This document shows, piece after piece, positions 17,486 through 25,918 of a DNA stretch of 64,000 nt. The stretch comes from Actinoalloteichus_B caeruleus (lineage in GTDB: Bacteria > Actinomycetota > Actinomycetes > Mycobacteriales > Pseudonocardiaceae), in the NCBI RefSeq assembly GCF_000718005.1, contig NZ_JODV01000008.1; one strand, given 5' to 3'. The notes under the pieces are model-generated. The model searched no databases, had not been told where the DNA came from, and saw nothing but the letters and a program-made list of their open reading frames with translations. Each line of letters opens with the position of its first letter. Position 1 is the stretch's first letter. Position numbers and translations under genes: made by a program.

Positions 17486-18409
17486 GTGTCCGAGAAACCC
17501 TGGGTGCTGGCCCTGCGGGCGCTGAAGCTCGGTGACGCGCTGGTGGCCGTTCCGGCGCTGCGGGCGCTGCGGACCGCCTTTCCCGACCACCGGGTCGTGC
17601 TCGCCGCGCCGCCCGAGCTGCGCCCCCTGGTGGACCGCATCGGCGGGATCGACCTGCTGCCCGTCCGCGACCTGGACGGCCCGCTGCCCCCGTGCGCCCC
17701 GGACACCGCCGTGAACCTGCACGGGGCCGGCCCGAGGAGTTCCGAGCTCCTGGCCGCGCTGTCGCCGGCGCGACGGATCGGGCACCGGGGCCCCGGATGG
17801 CCGGGGCCGGAGTGGGTGGAGGACATGCCGGAGCGGGAGCGGTGGTGCCGTCTGCTCCGGGAGCACGGCATCGCGGCGGACGGGACGGATCTCCACTTGT
17901 CGGGCCCGGAACACCCGGGGCCGGCGCCGGGCGCGGTGGTCGTCCACCCAGGGGCCGCCTACCCGAGCAAACGGTGGCCGGCGGAGAGGTTCGCCGCCGT
18001 CGCCCGGTGGCTGCGCGACCGGGGGGAACGGGTCGTACTGACCGGGACGGAGGCCGAGCGGCCCCTCACCGCGCGGGTGGCGGCGCTGGCTGGGCTCCCT
18101 CCGGAGCGCGACCTCGCCGGCCGGACCGGCCTCGACGACCTGGTGCGCCTGGTGGCCCACGCTCGGCACGTGCTCTGCGGGGACACCGGGACCGCGCACC
18201 TGAGCTACGCGTTCGGGGTGCCCTCGACGGTGCTGTTCGGCCCGGTCCCCGCCAGCCGGTGGGGACCGCCGGCGAACGGCCCCCACCGGGCCCTGTCCGC
18301 TGGCGGGCCGCGGCGCGGCGACCCGTTCCGCGCCGTGCCGGATCCCGCGCTGCTCGGGGTGACGGTGCCCGCCGTCCTGCATGCTCTCGCAGAGCAACTG
18401 ATCGACTGA
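17486..18409 (+). CDS. GT9 (heptosyltransferase-fold) glycosyltransferase, copy C
   Basis: This 307-residue protein is the shortest of the three GT9 proteins in the window. Its core begins at once with VLALRALKLGDALVAVPALRAL, then VVVHPGAAYPSKRWPAERF and CGDTGTAHLSYAFGVPSTVLFGP, which is the best match here to the classic heptosyltransferase signature (D-T/S-G-x-x-H plus LFGP). GTG at 17486 is placed right after GAGGAGGAGG; the longer frame has a low-complexity leader. It is divergent from gmhB, 356 bp away, so the two may be co-regulated. Likely transfers ADP-heptose or a similar sugar to a lipid-linked or protein acceptor. Confidence 0.9.
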   Translation: MSEKPWVLALRALKLGDALVAVPALRALRTAFPDHRVVLAAPPELRPLVDRIGGIDLLPVRDLDGPLPPCAPDTAVNLHGAGPRSSELLAALSPARRIGHRGPGWPGPEWVEDMPERERWCRLLREHGIAADGTDLHLSGPEHPGPAPGAVVVHPGAAYPSKRWPAERFAAVARWLRDRGERVVLTGTEAERPLTARVAALAGLPPERDLAGRTGLDDLVRLVAHARHVLCGDTGTAHLSYAFGVPSTVLFGPVPASRWGPPANGPHRALSAGGPRRGDPFRAVPDPALLGVTVPAVLHALAEQLID

Positions 18410-18693
18410 GAAAACGGCAGCGGATATCACCTGTTGTGATTACCCGCGCCCCCCATTTCGCGCAGCAAGTAGTCACTTGTCGCGATGGATGTCCCCGTGG
18501 AGGTGAGTGCGTTGGCGTGACACTGCCCGTACGGTGGAGTCACAAGGGACGCACACGATGCTCCCCGCAGTTGCCAGCGCGTCTCGTCGGCGCGAAAGCC
18601 AGTCGACGTCGAGCCGTTCACCGGCAGGACATGACGAGTCCCCGCGGGCCCCGTTCCAGCAGAACGAGTGAACGGCGAGGACGGGAGGTTTCC
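18410..18693. other. Lower-GC intergenic stretch before the STAS gene
   Basis: This 284-bp gap holds no gene. It has two short inverted repeats near the left end: ATCAC-N5-GTGAT at about 18436-18450 and CAAGT-N4-ACTTG at about 18466-18479. Its composition is less GC-rich than the coding flanks, as expected of a promoter region for the STAS gene. I could not assign a sigma-A or ECF promoter with confidence. Confidence 0.4.
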
Positions 18694-19161
18694 ATGACCA
18701 ACGTCTCCGGCCGTGCCCCAGTGACGAACTGCCGCCCGCGCGGCCCTGGACGGCCACGGCCACGCACCCCCGGCCCCGGCGAGGAGCAGCTCTCGCTCAC
18801 CGTCGAACACGACGCCCGAACCGCCAGGCCCGGCGACGGGCATCCGATCGTCCTCCACTTCCACGGCGAGGTGGACATGGTCAGCGCGCCCGCGCTGCGC
18901 CAGGGGATACTGCCGCACCTGGGCGGCGGTCACCCCGTCGTCGTCCTCGACCTGTCCGGTGTGACGTTCTTCGGAGCGCGGGGCGTCAGCGCGCTGATGA
19001 CGGCGCAGGACACGGCCGAGCACCAGCACATCGAACTGCGGGTGGTCTCGAACCGGAGCACCGTGCCCCGCGTCCTGCGCGCCGCCGACGTCGCCGACGT
19101 GCTGCCCGTCTACGACAGCGTCGCCGCCGCGATCGCCGAACCCCGCCACCCGACGCGCTGA
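18694..19161 (+). CDS. STAS-domain anti-sigma factor antagonist lacking the phosphoserine
   Basis: 155 residues: a 40-residue basic, Pro-rich N-terminal extension followed by a STAS domain (LHFHGEVDMVSAPALR ... VVVLDLSGVTFFGARGV ... RVLRAADVADVLPVYDS). In SpoIIAA/RsbV the central loop is DSSG, with a serine phosphorylated by the partner anti-sigma kinase. Here the aligned residues are GARG, so both Asp and the serines are gone. If the protein still binds an anti-sigma factor it could not be switched by that phosphorylation. ATG at 18694 follows GGGAGG. Actinobacteria carry many such orphan STAS proteins; no kinase or sigma gene is adjacent. Confidence 0.85.
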   Translation: MTNVSGRAPVTNCRPRGPGRPRPRTPGPGEEQLSLTVEHDARTARPGDGHPIVLHFHGEVDMVSAPALRQGILPHLGGGHPVVVLDLSGVTFFGARGVSALMTAQDTAEHQHIELRVVSNRSTVPRVLRAADVADVLPVYDSVAAAIAEPRHPTR

Positions 19162-19292
19162 ACCAGCCCTTCCTCCGTGCGCCTGGGCCGGGTGACGGCG
19201 GCCCCGCTCCGGTCGGGAGCACCCGACCCCGTGTTCCGGGACCGCGCACCCGACGGCGGTCGGCCCGGCGCGAACCGCCACCTCGTCCGGGG

Positions 19293-19598
19293 TCAGGAGG
19301 GCTGTTGAACGGCGGCCTCCTCGGCGTCCGGGTCGAGTTCGATCACCGCCACGAGCGCGTCCACCGCTTCCCGTGCCCCGTCGCCGTCGGCACTGAGCTC
19401 CACCTCGTCCCCGTGCCCGGCGGCCAGCGTCATCAACCCGAGCATGCTCGCCGCGCTCACCGCGTCGCCCGGCGTGCCGTCGACCACCTTCGCGATCGAC
19501 ACCGCCGCGCCCTGCTCGGCCGCTCTCCTCGCCACCAACGCCGCTGGGCGCGCGTGCAGTCCGACACTCGCCGCGACGACGACTCGACGTGCGTACAC
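19293..19598 (-). CDS. ptsH: HPr phosphocarrier protein
   Basis: The 101-residue protein has the canonical phospho-acceptor GLHARPAALV with His15 and the downstream helix SAASMLGLMTL, in which Ser51 aligns with the regulatory serine of Gram-positive HPr. It passes phosphate from enzyme I to sugar-specific PTS permeases. No PTS permease or enzyme I gene lies in the window, so it serves unlinked systems. GTG at 19598 has GAGAGGGAGAG upstream. The last 15 residues are acidic and beyond the usual length of about 88. It is divergent from a LacI-family regulator across 454 bp. Confidence 0.9.
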   Translation of the reverse strand: MYARRVVVAASVGLHARPAALVARRAAEQGAAVSIAKVVDGTPGDAVSAASMLGLMTLAAGHGDEVELSADGDGAREAVDALVAVIELDPDAEEAAVQQPS

Positions 19599-20052
19599 GG
19601 GGCTCTCCCTCTCCCGACAGCATGAGGAACACGCCCGGGACGAGTGGCGCCACGGTGCGCGCCTGCGAGGCTACCGAGGGCGACCCGGTCGCGTCGAGAT
19701 CCACGTCCTCCGAGCGGGCCGACCGGGCGGTGGACTCGCCCCGACCCCCGCTGGTTCCCGCGATCCCCCACAGCGGAGCGCCGTCGTCCCGCCACCGCTC
19801 GGCGCGGCTCGGCGGTGCCAGCACCGCCCCCGGCTCGCACCGCTCCCGGCTCGCGCGACCCCGCGCGCGGCGACGAACGGGGCGGCACCCACGGGGATCC
19901 CGCCGTGCGGGTCGGGATCCGGGAACCACCGGTCGGGGGAACGGACCGGCGACCTCCTCTCGCCAGCCCACCCGTGGGTTATGGTCTCCCAGCTCAGCAG
20001 CAGGGGAGGTCGGGAGCCGACCTCCCCGTCGAGGCCCGTCTTGGAGGCAACG
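19599..20052. other. Divergent intergenic region between ptsH and the LacI-type gene
   Basis: These 454 bp hold no supported gene; the frames across them are Arg/Pro/Ser-rich shadows. The region must contain promoters for both ptsH (minus) and the LacI-family regulator (plus). A lower-GC patch around 19975-19995 (GGTTATGGT) resembles a -10 region for the plus-strand gene, but no matching -35 was found. Confidence 0.4.
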
Positions 20053-21093
20053 GTGAGCGCTCGCGTCAGCATCCGCGACGTCGCCGCGCGCGCGAAGGTG
20101 TCCCTGGCGACCGTGTCCAACGTGCTCAACCGCCCCGAGGTGGTCGCCACCGCGACCCGCGAACGGGTTCTCGCCGCCATCGAGGAACTGGGGTTCGTCC
20201 GCAACGAGTCGGCACGGCAGCTCCGGTCGGGCCGGCCCAGGGCGATCGGTCTTGTCGTCCTGGACGTCTCCAACCCGTTCTTCACCGACGTCGCCCGGGG
20301 TGTCGAGGAGGCCGCGAGCGAGGCCGGTCACGCCGTGATCCTGTGCAACAGCGCCGGTTCGGCCACCCGGGAGGCCAGGCACGTGGAACTCCTGGCGGAA
20401 CAACGCGTGCACGGCGTGCTGATCACGCCGGCGACGAACTCGCTGGAGGCGGTGGACGGGCTGCGCCGGCGCGGGGTGTCCGTGGTGCTGTTGGACCACC
20501 CGGCGCGGTTGGAGGACACCTGCTCGGTGGCGGTGGACGACAGGACCGGCGGTGAGCTCGCCGTCACCCACCTGCTGGCGGAGGGCCACGAGCGGGTGGT
20601 GATGGTCAACGGTCCCGCCCACGTCCACCAGGCGGCGGAGCGCCACCGGGGAGCGGTGGACGCCGTGCTGCGGGCCGGGCGGGACCCCGAGCTGCTGGAG
20701 ACCATCGTCATGCCCACCCTCGACGTCGCCTCCGGACTGCGCGCCGGCGAACAGCTGCTGGCCAGGCCGGTCCGCCCCACCGCGGTCTTCTGCGCGAACG
20801 ACCTGCTCGCGTTGGGCGCTCTCCAGGCCCTGGTACGAGGCGGCGCTCGGGTCCCGGAGGAGGTGGCGATCGTGGGTTACGACGACATCGACTTCGCCGC
20901 CGCGGCCGCCGTCCCGCTCACCTCGGTGCGACAGCCCCGCCACCTCATCGGGAGGACCGCGGCCCAACTCGTCCTCGCCGAGGCGGACACGTCCCGGGAC
21001 CACGAACACCACCACGTGGTCTTCACACCCGAACTCGTGGTCCGGGAGTCCAGCCGAGGTCCACGCCGACGCCGCACCGCCTCCCGCCGATGA
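20053..21093 (+). CDS. LacI-family transcriptional regulator
   Basis: A 346-residue regulator. The N-terminal helix-turn-helix reads SIRDVAARAKVSLATVSNVLNR with the family hinge helix ARQLRSGRP, followed by a periplasmic-binding-protein-like sensor domain (VLDVSNPFFTDVARG ... VDDRTGGELAVTHLL ... FCANDLLALGALQAL ... VGYDDIDFA). LacI regulators of this type bind a sugar and leave an operator of two half sites. GTG at 20053 is preceded by TTGGAGGCAA. No transporter or sugar gene is adjacent, but the divergent ptsH gene makes control of PTS-dependent sugar uptake plausible. The last 25 residues are basic and unlike the family. Confidence 0.92.
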   Translation: MSARVSIRDVAARAKVSLATVSNVLNRPEVVATATRERVLAAIEELGFVRNESARQLRSGRPRAIGLVVLDVSNPFFTDVARGVEEAASEAGHAVILCNSAGSATREARHVELLAEQRVHGVLITPATNSLEAVDGLRRRGVSVVLLDHPARLEDTCSVAVDDRTGGELAVTHLLAEGHERVVMVNGPAHVHQAAERHRGAVDAVLRAGRDPELLETIVMPTLDVASGLRAGEQLLARPVRPTAVFCANDLLALGALQALVRGGARVPEEVAIVGYDDIDFAAAAAVPLTSVRQPRHLIGRTAAQLVLAEADTSRDHEHHHVVFTPELVVRESSRGPRRRRTASRR

Positions 21094-21178
21094 ACGGCCG
21101 CCGCCGACCGGGGCCGGGCAGGACCGAACACGGGCGGTAACGTCGCCAGCGTTCCCGTCCCGCACCACGGAGGCCCGA

Positions 21179-22378
21179 GTGAGCACCGAGTCCCCCCACC
21201 GCGGCGGCCCCTTCGACGCCGCCTGCCCGCGTGACCCGCACCCCGTGTTCCGCGACCTCCGGGAACGGTGCCCGGTACGGCACACCGAGCTTCCCGACGG
21301 AACGCACGCTTGGCTGGTGCTGGAGCACGAGCTGGTCCGATCCGGACTCGCCGACCCGGCGCTCTCCCTCGACAAGGCCAACTCCCGAGACGGGTACACC
21401 GGTTTCCGCCTGCCACCCGCGCTGGACCGCAACCTGTTGAACATGGACCCGCCGGACCACACCCGGATCAGGGCGCTGGTGGCCGGCGAGTTCACCCCGC
21501 GTCGGGTGGCGGCCATGCGTCCCCTGGTGACCAGGATCGCCGAGGGGCTCCTCGACCGCTTCCCGGCTCAGGGGCCGGTGGACCTGGTCACCGCCTTCAC
21601 CGCGCCCCTCCCCGTGCTGGTGATCTGCGAGCTGTTGGGAGTCCGGGGAGCGGACACGGCGGCGATGCGCGGGTGGATGGAGAGCCTCTTCGTCCCCGAC
21701 CCCGACGACCCGGCCGCCGCGGGGAGGTCCGTCGCCGCGATGGTGCGGTTCCTCGCCGACGCGGTCGCCGAACGCCGGCGCGCCCCCGGCGACGACCTGC
21801 TGTCCGCGTTGGTGACCGCGCGGGACGGCGAGGACAGGCTGACCGAGGACGAACTGACCTCGCTGGCCTTCGCGATGTTCTTCGCGGGGTTCGAGAACAC
21901 GGTGCACGCCATCGGCAACGGGGTGCACGCGCTGCTCGACCACCCGGAACAGCTCGCCGCGCTGCGCGCCGATCCCGGCCTGGTTCCCGCCGCCGTCGAG
22001 GAGGTCCTCCGCTACGAGCCACCCGCGCAGTTCGCGATCCGGCGGTTCCCCCTGCGGGACCTGGACGTCGCCGGCGTGGCGGTGCCGGCCGGGCAGACCG
22101 TGCTGCTCGGCGTCAGCGCGGCCAACCGCGACCCGGCCGTCTTCTCCGACCCCGACGAGTTCGACATTCACCGGGATGATGCCGGCCGGCACCTCACGTT
22201 CGGGCGGGGGCCGCACTTCTGCGTGGGGGCGGCACTGGCCAGGCTGGAGATGGAGATCGCCTTCATTACGCTGTTCCAGCGGTTCCCGGACCTGCGGTTG
22301 GCCGTTGCCGAGGAGGAGCTGGTGTGGCGTCCCTCCCACCGCAGTCGGGGACTGGCCGCGCTCCCCGTGCTGTTCTGA
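21179..22378 (+). CDS. Cytochrome P450 (bacterial class I type)
   Basis: This soluble P450 has 399 residues, the normal length for the class. It has the I-helix FFAGFENT (usual AGxxT proton-delivery motif, with Asn before Thr), EVLRYEPP (ExxR), and the heme loop FGRGPHFCVG with proximal Cys348, followed by ALARLE. GTG at 21179 is preceded by GGAGG. No ferredoxin or ferredoxin reductase gene is adjacent, so redox partners come from elsewhere. The gene lies 85 bp after the LacI regulator on the same strand and could be co-transcribed. Substrate unknown; members of this group hydroxylate terpenes, macrolides or fatty acids. Confidence 0.93.
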   Translation: MSTESPHRGGPFDAACPRDPHPVFRDLRERCPVRHTELPDGTHAWLVLEHELVRSGLADPALSLDKANSRDGYTGFRLPPALDRNLLNMDPPDHTRIRALVAGEFTPRRVAAMRPLVTRIAEGLLDRFPAQGPVDLVTAFTAPLPVLVICELLGVRGADTAAMRGWMESLFVPDPDDPAAAGRSVAAMVRFLADAVAERRRAPGDDLLSALVTARDGEDRLTEDELTSLAFAMFFAGFENTVHAIGNGVHALLDHPEQLAALRADPGLVPAAVEEVLRYEPPAQFAIRRFPLRDLDVAGVAVPAGQTVLLGVSAANRDPAVFSDPDEFDIHRDDAGRHLTFGRGPHFCVGAALARLEMEIAFITLFQRFPDLRLAVAEEELVWRPSHRSRGLAALPVLF

Positions 22379-22800
22379 GCCACCGGTACGGCCCGCGCGC
22401 CGTGCCCCCGCGCGACGCCGGTACCGGCGGCCGCGCCTCGGCCGAGGGGCCGAGGTCGTCCCGGCTGGTCCGCGCGGGCGCGGGACGCCCGGTCGGTCAC
22501 GGCGGCGATGCCGCGCGCCGGGGCAGGGGACCGTGCCCCCAGGTCGGCCACGCTTCCGGGCGGGCGGCAGGTCGTCGCCGGCCCGGTACCGCGTGCCGTC
22601 CGACGGCCAGCGGCCAGGCACCGGCAGCGATGTGGCGTAGGACGGCGCGAGCCGGGGACGCGAAGTGACGCACGGTAACGTGATCTCGCGGGACGTGACG
22701 AGATCGTCCCGGCCAGCCCGGACCGACCGCCGCTCCCGGCGGCTGGCCCGCGCCCCGGGCCAGCCGCGCCCCGGGCGGACGACGAGAGGAGCGGCTGGGC
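22379..22800. other. Intergenic region between P450 and MBL hydrolase
   Basis: 422 bp without a supported gene. It holds the 7-bp inverted repeat at 22682-22705 described separately. Frames crossing it are Arg/Gly/Pro-rich shadows, and one short frame beginning near 22665 shows no family features. Confidence 0.45.
22682..22705. promoter_or_regulatory. Inverted repeat upstream of the MBL-fold gene
   Basis: Perfect 7-bp arms GATCTCG and CGAGATC with a 10-bp spacer, 95 bp upstream of the MBL gene start. The spacing is typical of a homodimer operator such as those of TetR or MarR proteins. A second sequence of similar composition (CACGGTAACGTGATC) sits just to the left. No regulator gene is adjacent, so this is a weak call. 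Confidence 0.35.
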
Positions 22801-23841
22801 GTGGAGGGCCCCGGGAACCCGGCGAAGGTGCGCGCGCTGGCCGACCAGGTGCACGCCTACCTCCCACCCGACGGCGGCTGGGGGTGGGCGAACTCCGGCC
22901 TGGTCAGGGGCGCGGAGGCGTCGCTGCTCGTCGACACCTCCTTCGACGCCCGGCTCACCCACGCCACGCTGGACGCCCTGCGGCCCCTGACCGAGGAAGC
23001 TCCCCTCCGCCTCGCCGTCAACACCCACGGCGATGGTGACCACTGGTACGGCAACCACGTGTTGCCCTCCTCCGTCGACATCGTGGCCACCTCGGCGGCG
23101 GCGACCGAGATGCGGGGCCTCACCCCCGACGCGCTGGCGAACCTGGTCCAGGCCGAACTGCCGCGCCCCACCAGGGACTACGTCCGACGCGCGTTCGGCG
23201 CCTTCGCGTTCGCCGACACCGGCGTCAGGCTCCCGACGGACACCTTCACCGGCCGGCTCAGCCTCGACCTGGGCGGCACCACCGTCGACCTCCTGGAAGT
23301 GGGCCCCGCCCACACCTCGGGGGACCTCCTGGTCCACGTGCCGGCCTCGGACACGGTCTTCACCGGGGACATCCTCTTCGTGGGGGTCACCCCGATCATG
23401 TGGGACGGACCGATCGACAACTGGATCGCCGCCCTGGACCGGGTGCTCGGGCTCCAGCCGAAGCACATCGTGCCGGGTCACGGCCCGCTCACCGACGCGG
23501 CGGGAGTAGTGGCCGTCCGGTCCTACCTGGAGCACGTGCGCCGCGAGACCCGGGAGCGCTTCGACCACGGGATGCCACCGGAGGAGGCCGCCGCCGACAT
23601 CGACCTCGGCGAGTTCGCCCACTGGCTGCTACCGGAACGCATCGTGGTGACCGTCGACCGGCTCTACCACGAGTTCGACCCGGACCGGCCGCTGACCGGG
23701 AAGATCGCGATGTTCGACGCGATGGCCCGCTACGACGCGTCCCGTTTCCGGCGCGCCACGGGAACAGCCGCTGACGGCTCGACGGGCGGCAGTGGTCCCT
23801 CCGGCACGGTCGCCGTCCGACCGCGGGACGGACGCCCCTGA
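22801..23841 (+). CDS. MBL-fold metallo-hydrolase
   Basis: 346 residues with a metallo-beta-lactamase fold: metal ligands in NTHGDGDHWYGN (His76, Asp78, Asp80, His81), VGPAHTSGD (His), FTGDILF (Asp) and VPGHGP (His). The second His of the standard HxHxDH motif is Asp here, as in a well-known subgroup of MBL hydrolases. The C-terminal 90 residues add a helical region (VRRETRERFDHG...) and a basic tail. GTG at 22801 is preceded by GAGAGGAG at a long distance. Substrates of this subgroup vary (lactones, thioesters, sulfatase-like substrates). No neighbouring gene suggests one. Confidence 0.85.
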   Translation: MEGPGNPAKVRALADQVHAYLPPDGGWGWANSGLVRGAEASLLVDTSFDARLTHATLDALRPLTEEAPLRLAVNTHGDGDHWYGNHVLPSSVDIVATSAAATEMRGLTPDALANLVQAELPRPTRDYVRRAFGAFAFADTGVRLPTDTFTGRLSLDLGGTTVDLLEVGPAHTSGDLLVHVPASDTVFTGDILFVGVTPIMWDGPIDNWIAALDRVLGLQPKHIVPGHGPLTDAAGVVAVRSYLEHVRRETRERFDHGMPPEEAAADIDLGEFAHWLLPERIVVTVDRLYHEFDPDRPLTGKIAMFDAMARYDASRFRRATGTAADGSTGGSGPSGTVAVRPRDGRP

Positions 23842-23970
23842 CAGACGCGTCGATCACCGGCCCGAGGGACGCTCCTGGGCCACCTCTCCCCCACCAGGTC
23901 AGCCCCATCGCGCGGAGGGCGGGTAGGCGTCCTCGATAGGGTGCGCTCCCGGAACCACGGTGAGAGGACG

Positions 23971-24303
23971 ATGATGAGCGCGGAACTGGGCATCGAGGAC
24001 GTCAAGATCGGCGACGGGGCGGAGGCGAAGGCCGGTGACTCCGTCACGGTGCACTACGTCGGCACCCTGACCAACGGGTCGAAGTTCGACTCCTCCCGTG
24101 ACCGGGGCGAGGGCTTCACCTTCGGGTTGGGCGCCGGCCAGGTCATCAGCGGCTGGGAGCAGGGTGTGGCGGGCATGAAGGTGGGTGGGGTCCGCAAGCT
24201 GGAGATCCCGCCGCACCTCGGGTACGGGGCGCGCGGAGTGCCCCCGATCATCCCGCAGAACGCGACCCTGCTGTTCGAGGTGGAGCTGTTGGCCGTCAGC
24301 TGA
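23971..24303 (+). CDS. FKBP-type peptidyl-prolyl cis-trans isomerase
   Basis: A single FKBP domain of 110 residues: VTVHYVGTLTNGSKFDSS, FTFGLGAGQVISGWEQGVAGMKVGGVRKLEIPP and YGARGVPPIIPQNATLLFEVELL are the canonical strands and the hydrophobic active-site residues (Tyr, Phe, Trp, Ile). It catalyses proline isomerisation in the cytoplasm; there is no signal peptide. ATG at 23971 follows GAGAGGACG; the next codon is also ATG, so position 23974 is an alternative. Actinobacterial genomes commonly hold one such stand-alone gene. Confidence 0.95.
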   Translation: MMSAELGIEDVKIGDGAEAKAGDSVTVHYVGTLTNGSKFDSSRDRGEGFTFGLGAGQVISGWEQGVAGMKVGGVRKLEIPPHLGYGARGVPPIIPQNATLLFEVELLAVS

Positions 24304-24877
24304 CGCCGAGCGGGGGCGCTGGTGGAACCGCACCGGCGTCCCTTCCCGGCCTGGGGAGCGCACGATTTCCCAGCTCGGGCCCAGCACGTCCGATCGTGCG
24401 CGTCCGCCGGTCGTGCGCGAATCACGCCCCGCCGCCTGCCAGCTGCCCGGAGCACGAACCAGCCTTACCGCCCACACGTCGAGGTCAGAGCCCGCCGCGT
24501 ACCTCCGCCAGCTGGTGGTGCGGCTGGCTGGCACTGTCCAGCATCGACCTGGCGCGATCGTCCAGGGCCACCCGCCGCTCGGCCACCGCCGCGAGAAGGG
24601 CCCGGGTACCGCAGCCCCGCCGCGGGGCGTCGAGCACCGGCCGCATGTGCTCGAACAGGTGGGTTACGGCGCCTCGGGACGTGCCGCGTGGCGGAGGGGT
24701 TGCGGAGACGGGGTTCCTGGTTCGGAGACGCCGGCCCCAGCGTCCGCTCGCTGGCGGGCACGTGCCGGCGTCCCGTGTTCGGGAACGGGGTGACGACCTC
24801 GTCGCGGCCGCCTTCCCGTCACTCGGCCCGCGACGGCGGGCCGGGGACCTCCGTCCCCGCCGGCGGCCGGGGGCGGA
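24304..24877. other. Convergent intergenic region
   Basis: 574 bp between the FKBP gene (plus) and the polyprenyl synthase gene (minus), which converge here. It contains a perfect 9-bp inverted repeat GCGCACGAT (24358-24366) / ATCGTGCGC (24393-24401), which could form the FKBP-side terminator although the loop is long (26 nt). No gene is supported; the frames across it are Arg/Pro/Ser-rich. Confidence 0.4.
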
Positions 24878-25918
24878 TCAGTGGTCGCGACGGGCGAGCA
24901 GCTGGGCGAGTCCGGCCAGGTCCCGCGCTGCCGAGGCGTCGACGGCGGCGTCGTCGAGGTGGCCCAGCCCTTCCGCGAGGAGGGCGTCGATCCGTTCCCG
25001 GCAGTGCTCGCGCCCTCCGGCGAGTTCGACCAGCTCGGCGGCCCTGGTCACCTCGGCGTCGGCGAGTTCCCCCGGCCGCTCGTACAGCGCGGCCAGTTCG
25101 TCGCCGGGCGGGGTGGCGGAGGTGAGTGCCGCGGCGACCGGCAACGACTTCTTCCGGCTCCGCAGGTCGGAGTGCACGGGCTTGCCGGTGACCTCCGGAT
25201 CTCCCCAGATGCCGAGCAGGTCGTCGGCGAACTGGAACGCGAGGCCGACCCGTTCCCCGAACAGGCGCAGCCGGTCCACCTGGTCGTGGTCACCACCGCC
25301 GAAGAGCGCTCCGAGTCCGCTGGCGGCACCGAGGAGCGCGGCGGTCTTGCCCTCGGACATGCGCACGCACTGGTCGAGCTCGACGGTCCGGCGGTGTTCG
25401 AAGTCGAGGTCCAGGCTCTGCCCGTGCACCAGTTCGCGGACGGCGGCGCCGAGCAGGCGACCACCCTGACGCGCCTCGGGTCGGTCGCTGACGGTGAGGA
25501 GGTCCAGTGCCAGGGTGAGGAGCGCGTCGCCGGTGAGGATCGCGAGGTTGACGCCGAACAGTCGCCAGGCGGCCGGGCGGTGTCGCCGCACCGTGTCGCC
25601 ATCCATGACGTCGTCGTGCAGCAGCGAGAAGTTGTGGACGAGTTCCACCGAGGTGGCCGCCGTGGTCGCGTGGGCAGCCGTGCCACCGACCGCCTCCGAG
25701 CACAGCAGGGTGAGCGCGGAGCGCACCGACTTGCCCGCGCCGGCCCGGGTGGGGCGGCCCTGCGCGTCGGACCAGCCGAAGTGGAATCCCGCCACCCGTC
25801 TGAGGGTCTCGGGGAGGGTGTCGACCGCTGCTCTCAGTTCGGGTTCGACGGCCTCCCTGCCCCAGGCCATCACGTCACGACGCGAACGTTCTCCGGCCAC
25901 CACGTCCCGCACGGCCAT
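24878..25918 (-). CDS. Polyprenyl (probably geranylgeranyl) diphosphate synthase
   Basis: 346 residues of the trans-isoprenyl diphosphate synthase family. The first Asp-rich motif is HDDVMD (Asp102, Asp103, Asp106) followed by DTVRRHRP; the second is FADDLLG (Asp232, Asp233), with GDPEVTGKP after it. The residue five before the first Asp is Phe97, a position that limits chain length, which favours a C20 product by analogy with characterised enzymes. GGAGG sits immediately before the ATG, too close, so GTG two codons in (25912) may be the real start. It has no neighbouring carotenoid, quinone or terpene gene. Confidence 0.9.
   Translation of the reverse strand: MAVRDVVAGERSRRDVMAWGREAVEPELRAAVDTLPETLRRVAGFHFGWSDAQGRPTRAGAGKSVRSALTLLCSEAVGGTAAHATTAATSVELVHNFSLLHDDVMDGDTVRRHRPAAWRLFGVNLAILTGDALLTLALDLLTVSDRPEARQGGRLLGAAVRELVHGQSLDLDFEHRRTVELDQCVRMSEGKTAALLGAASGLGALFGGGDHDQVDRLRLFGERVGLAFQFADDLLGIWGDPEVTGKPVHSDLRSRKKSLPVAAALTSATPPGDELAALYERPGELADAEVTRAAELVELAGGREHCRERIDALLAEGLGHLDDAAVDASAARDLAGLAQLLARRDH

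Noticed and set aside
4777..18409. LPS core biosynthesis locus
   Set aside because: The enzymes are of LPS type, but no lipid A, Kdo or O-antigen gene is seen and the organism is evidently Gram-positive.
18427..21516. A 1029-codon open frame on the minus strand across the STAS and LacI genes
   Set aside because: It is antisense to genes with clear motifs, its protein is Arg/Gly/Pro-rich without any domain, and such long empty frames are normal in GC-rich DNA.
24322..25125. Plus-strand frames in the FKBP-polyprenyl synthase gap
   Set aside because: They continue antisense into the polyprenyl synthase gene and look like shadows of it.
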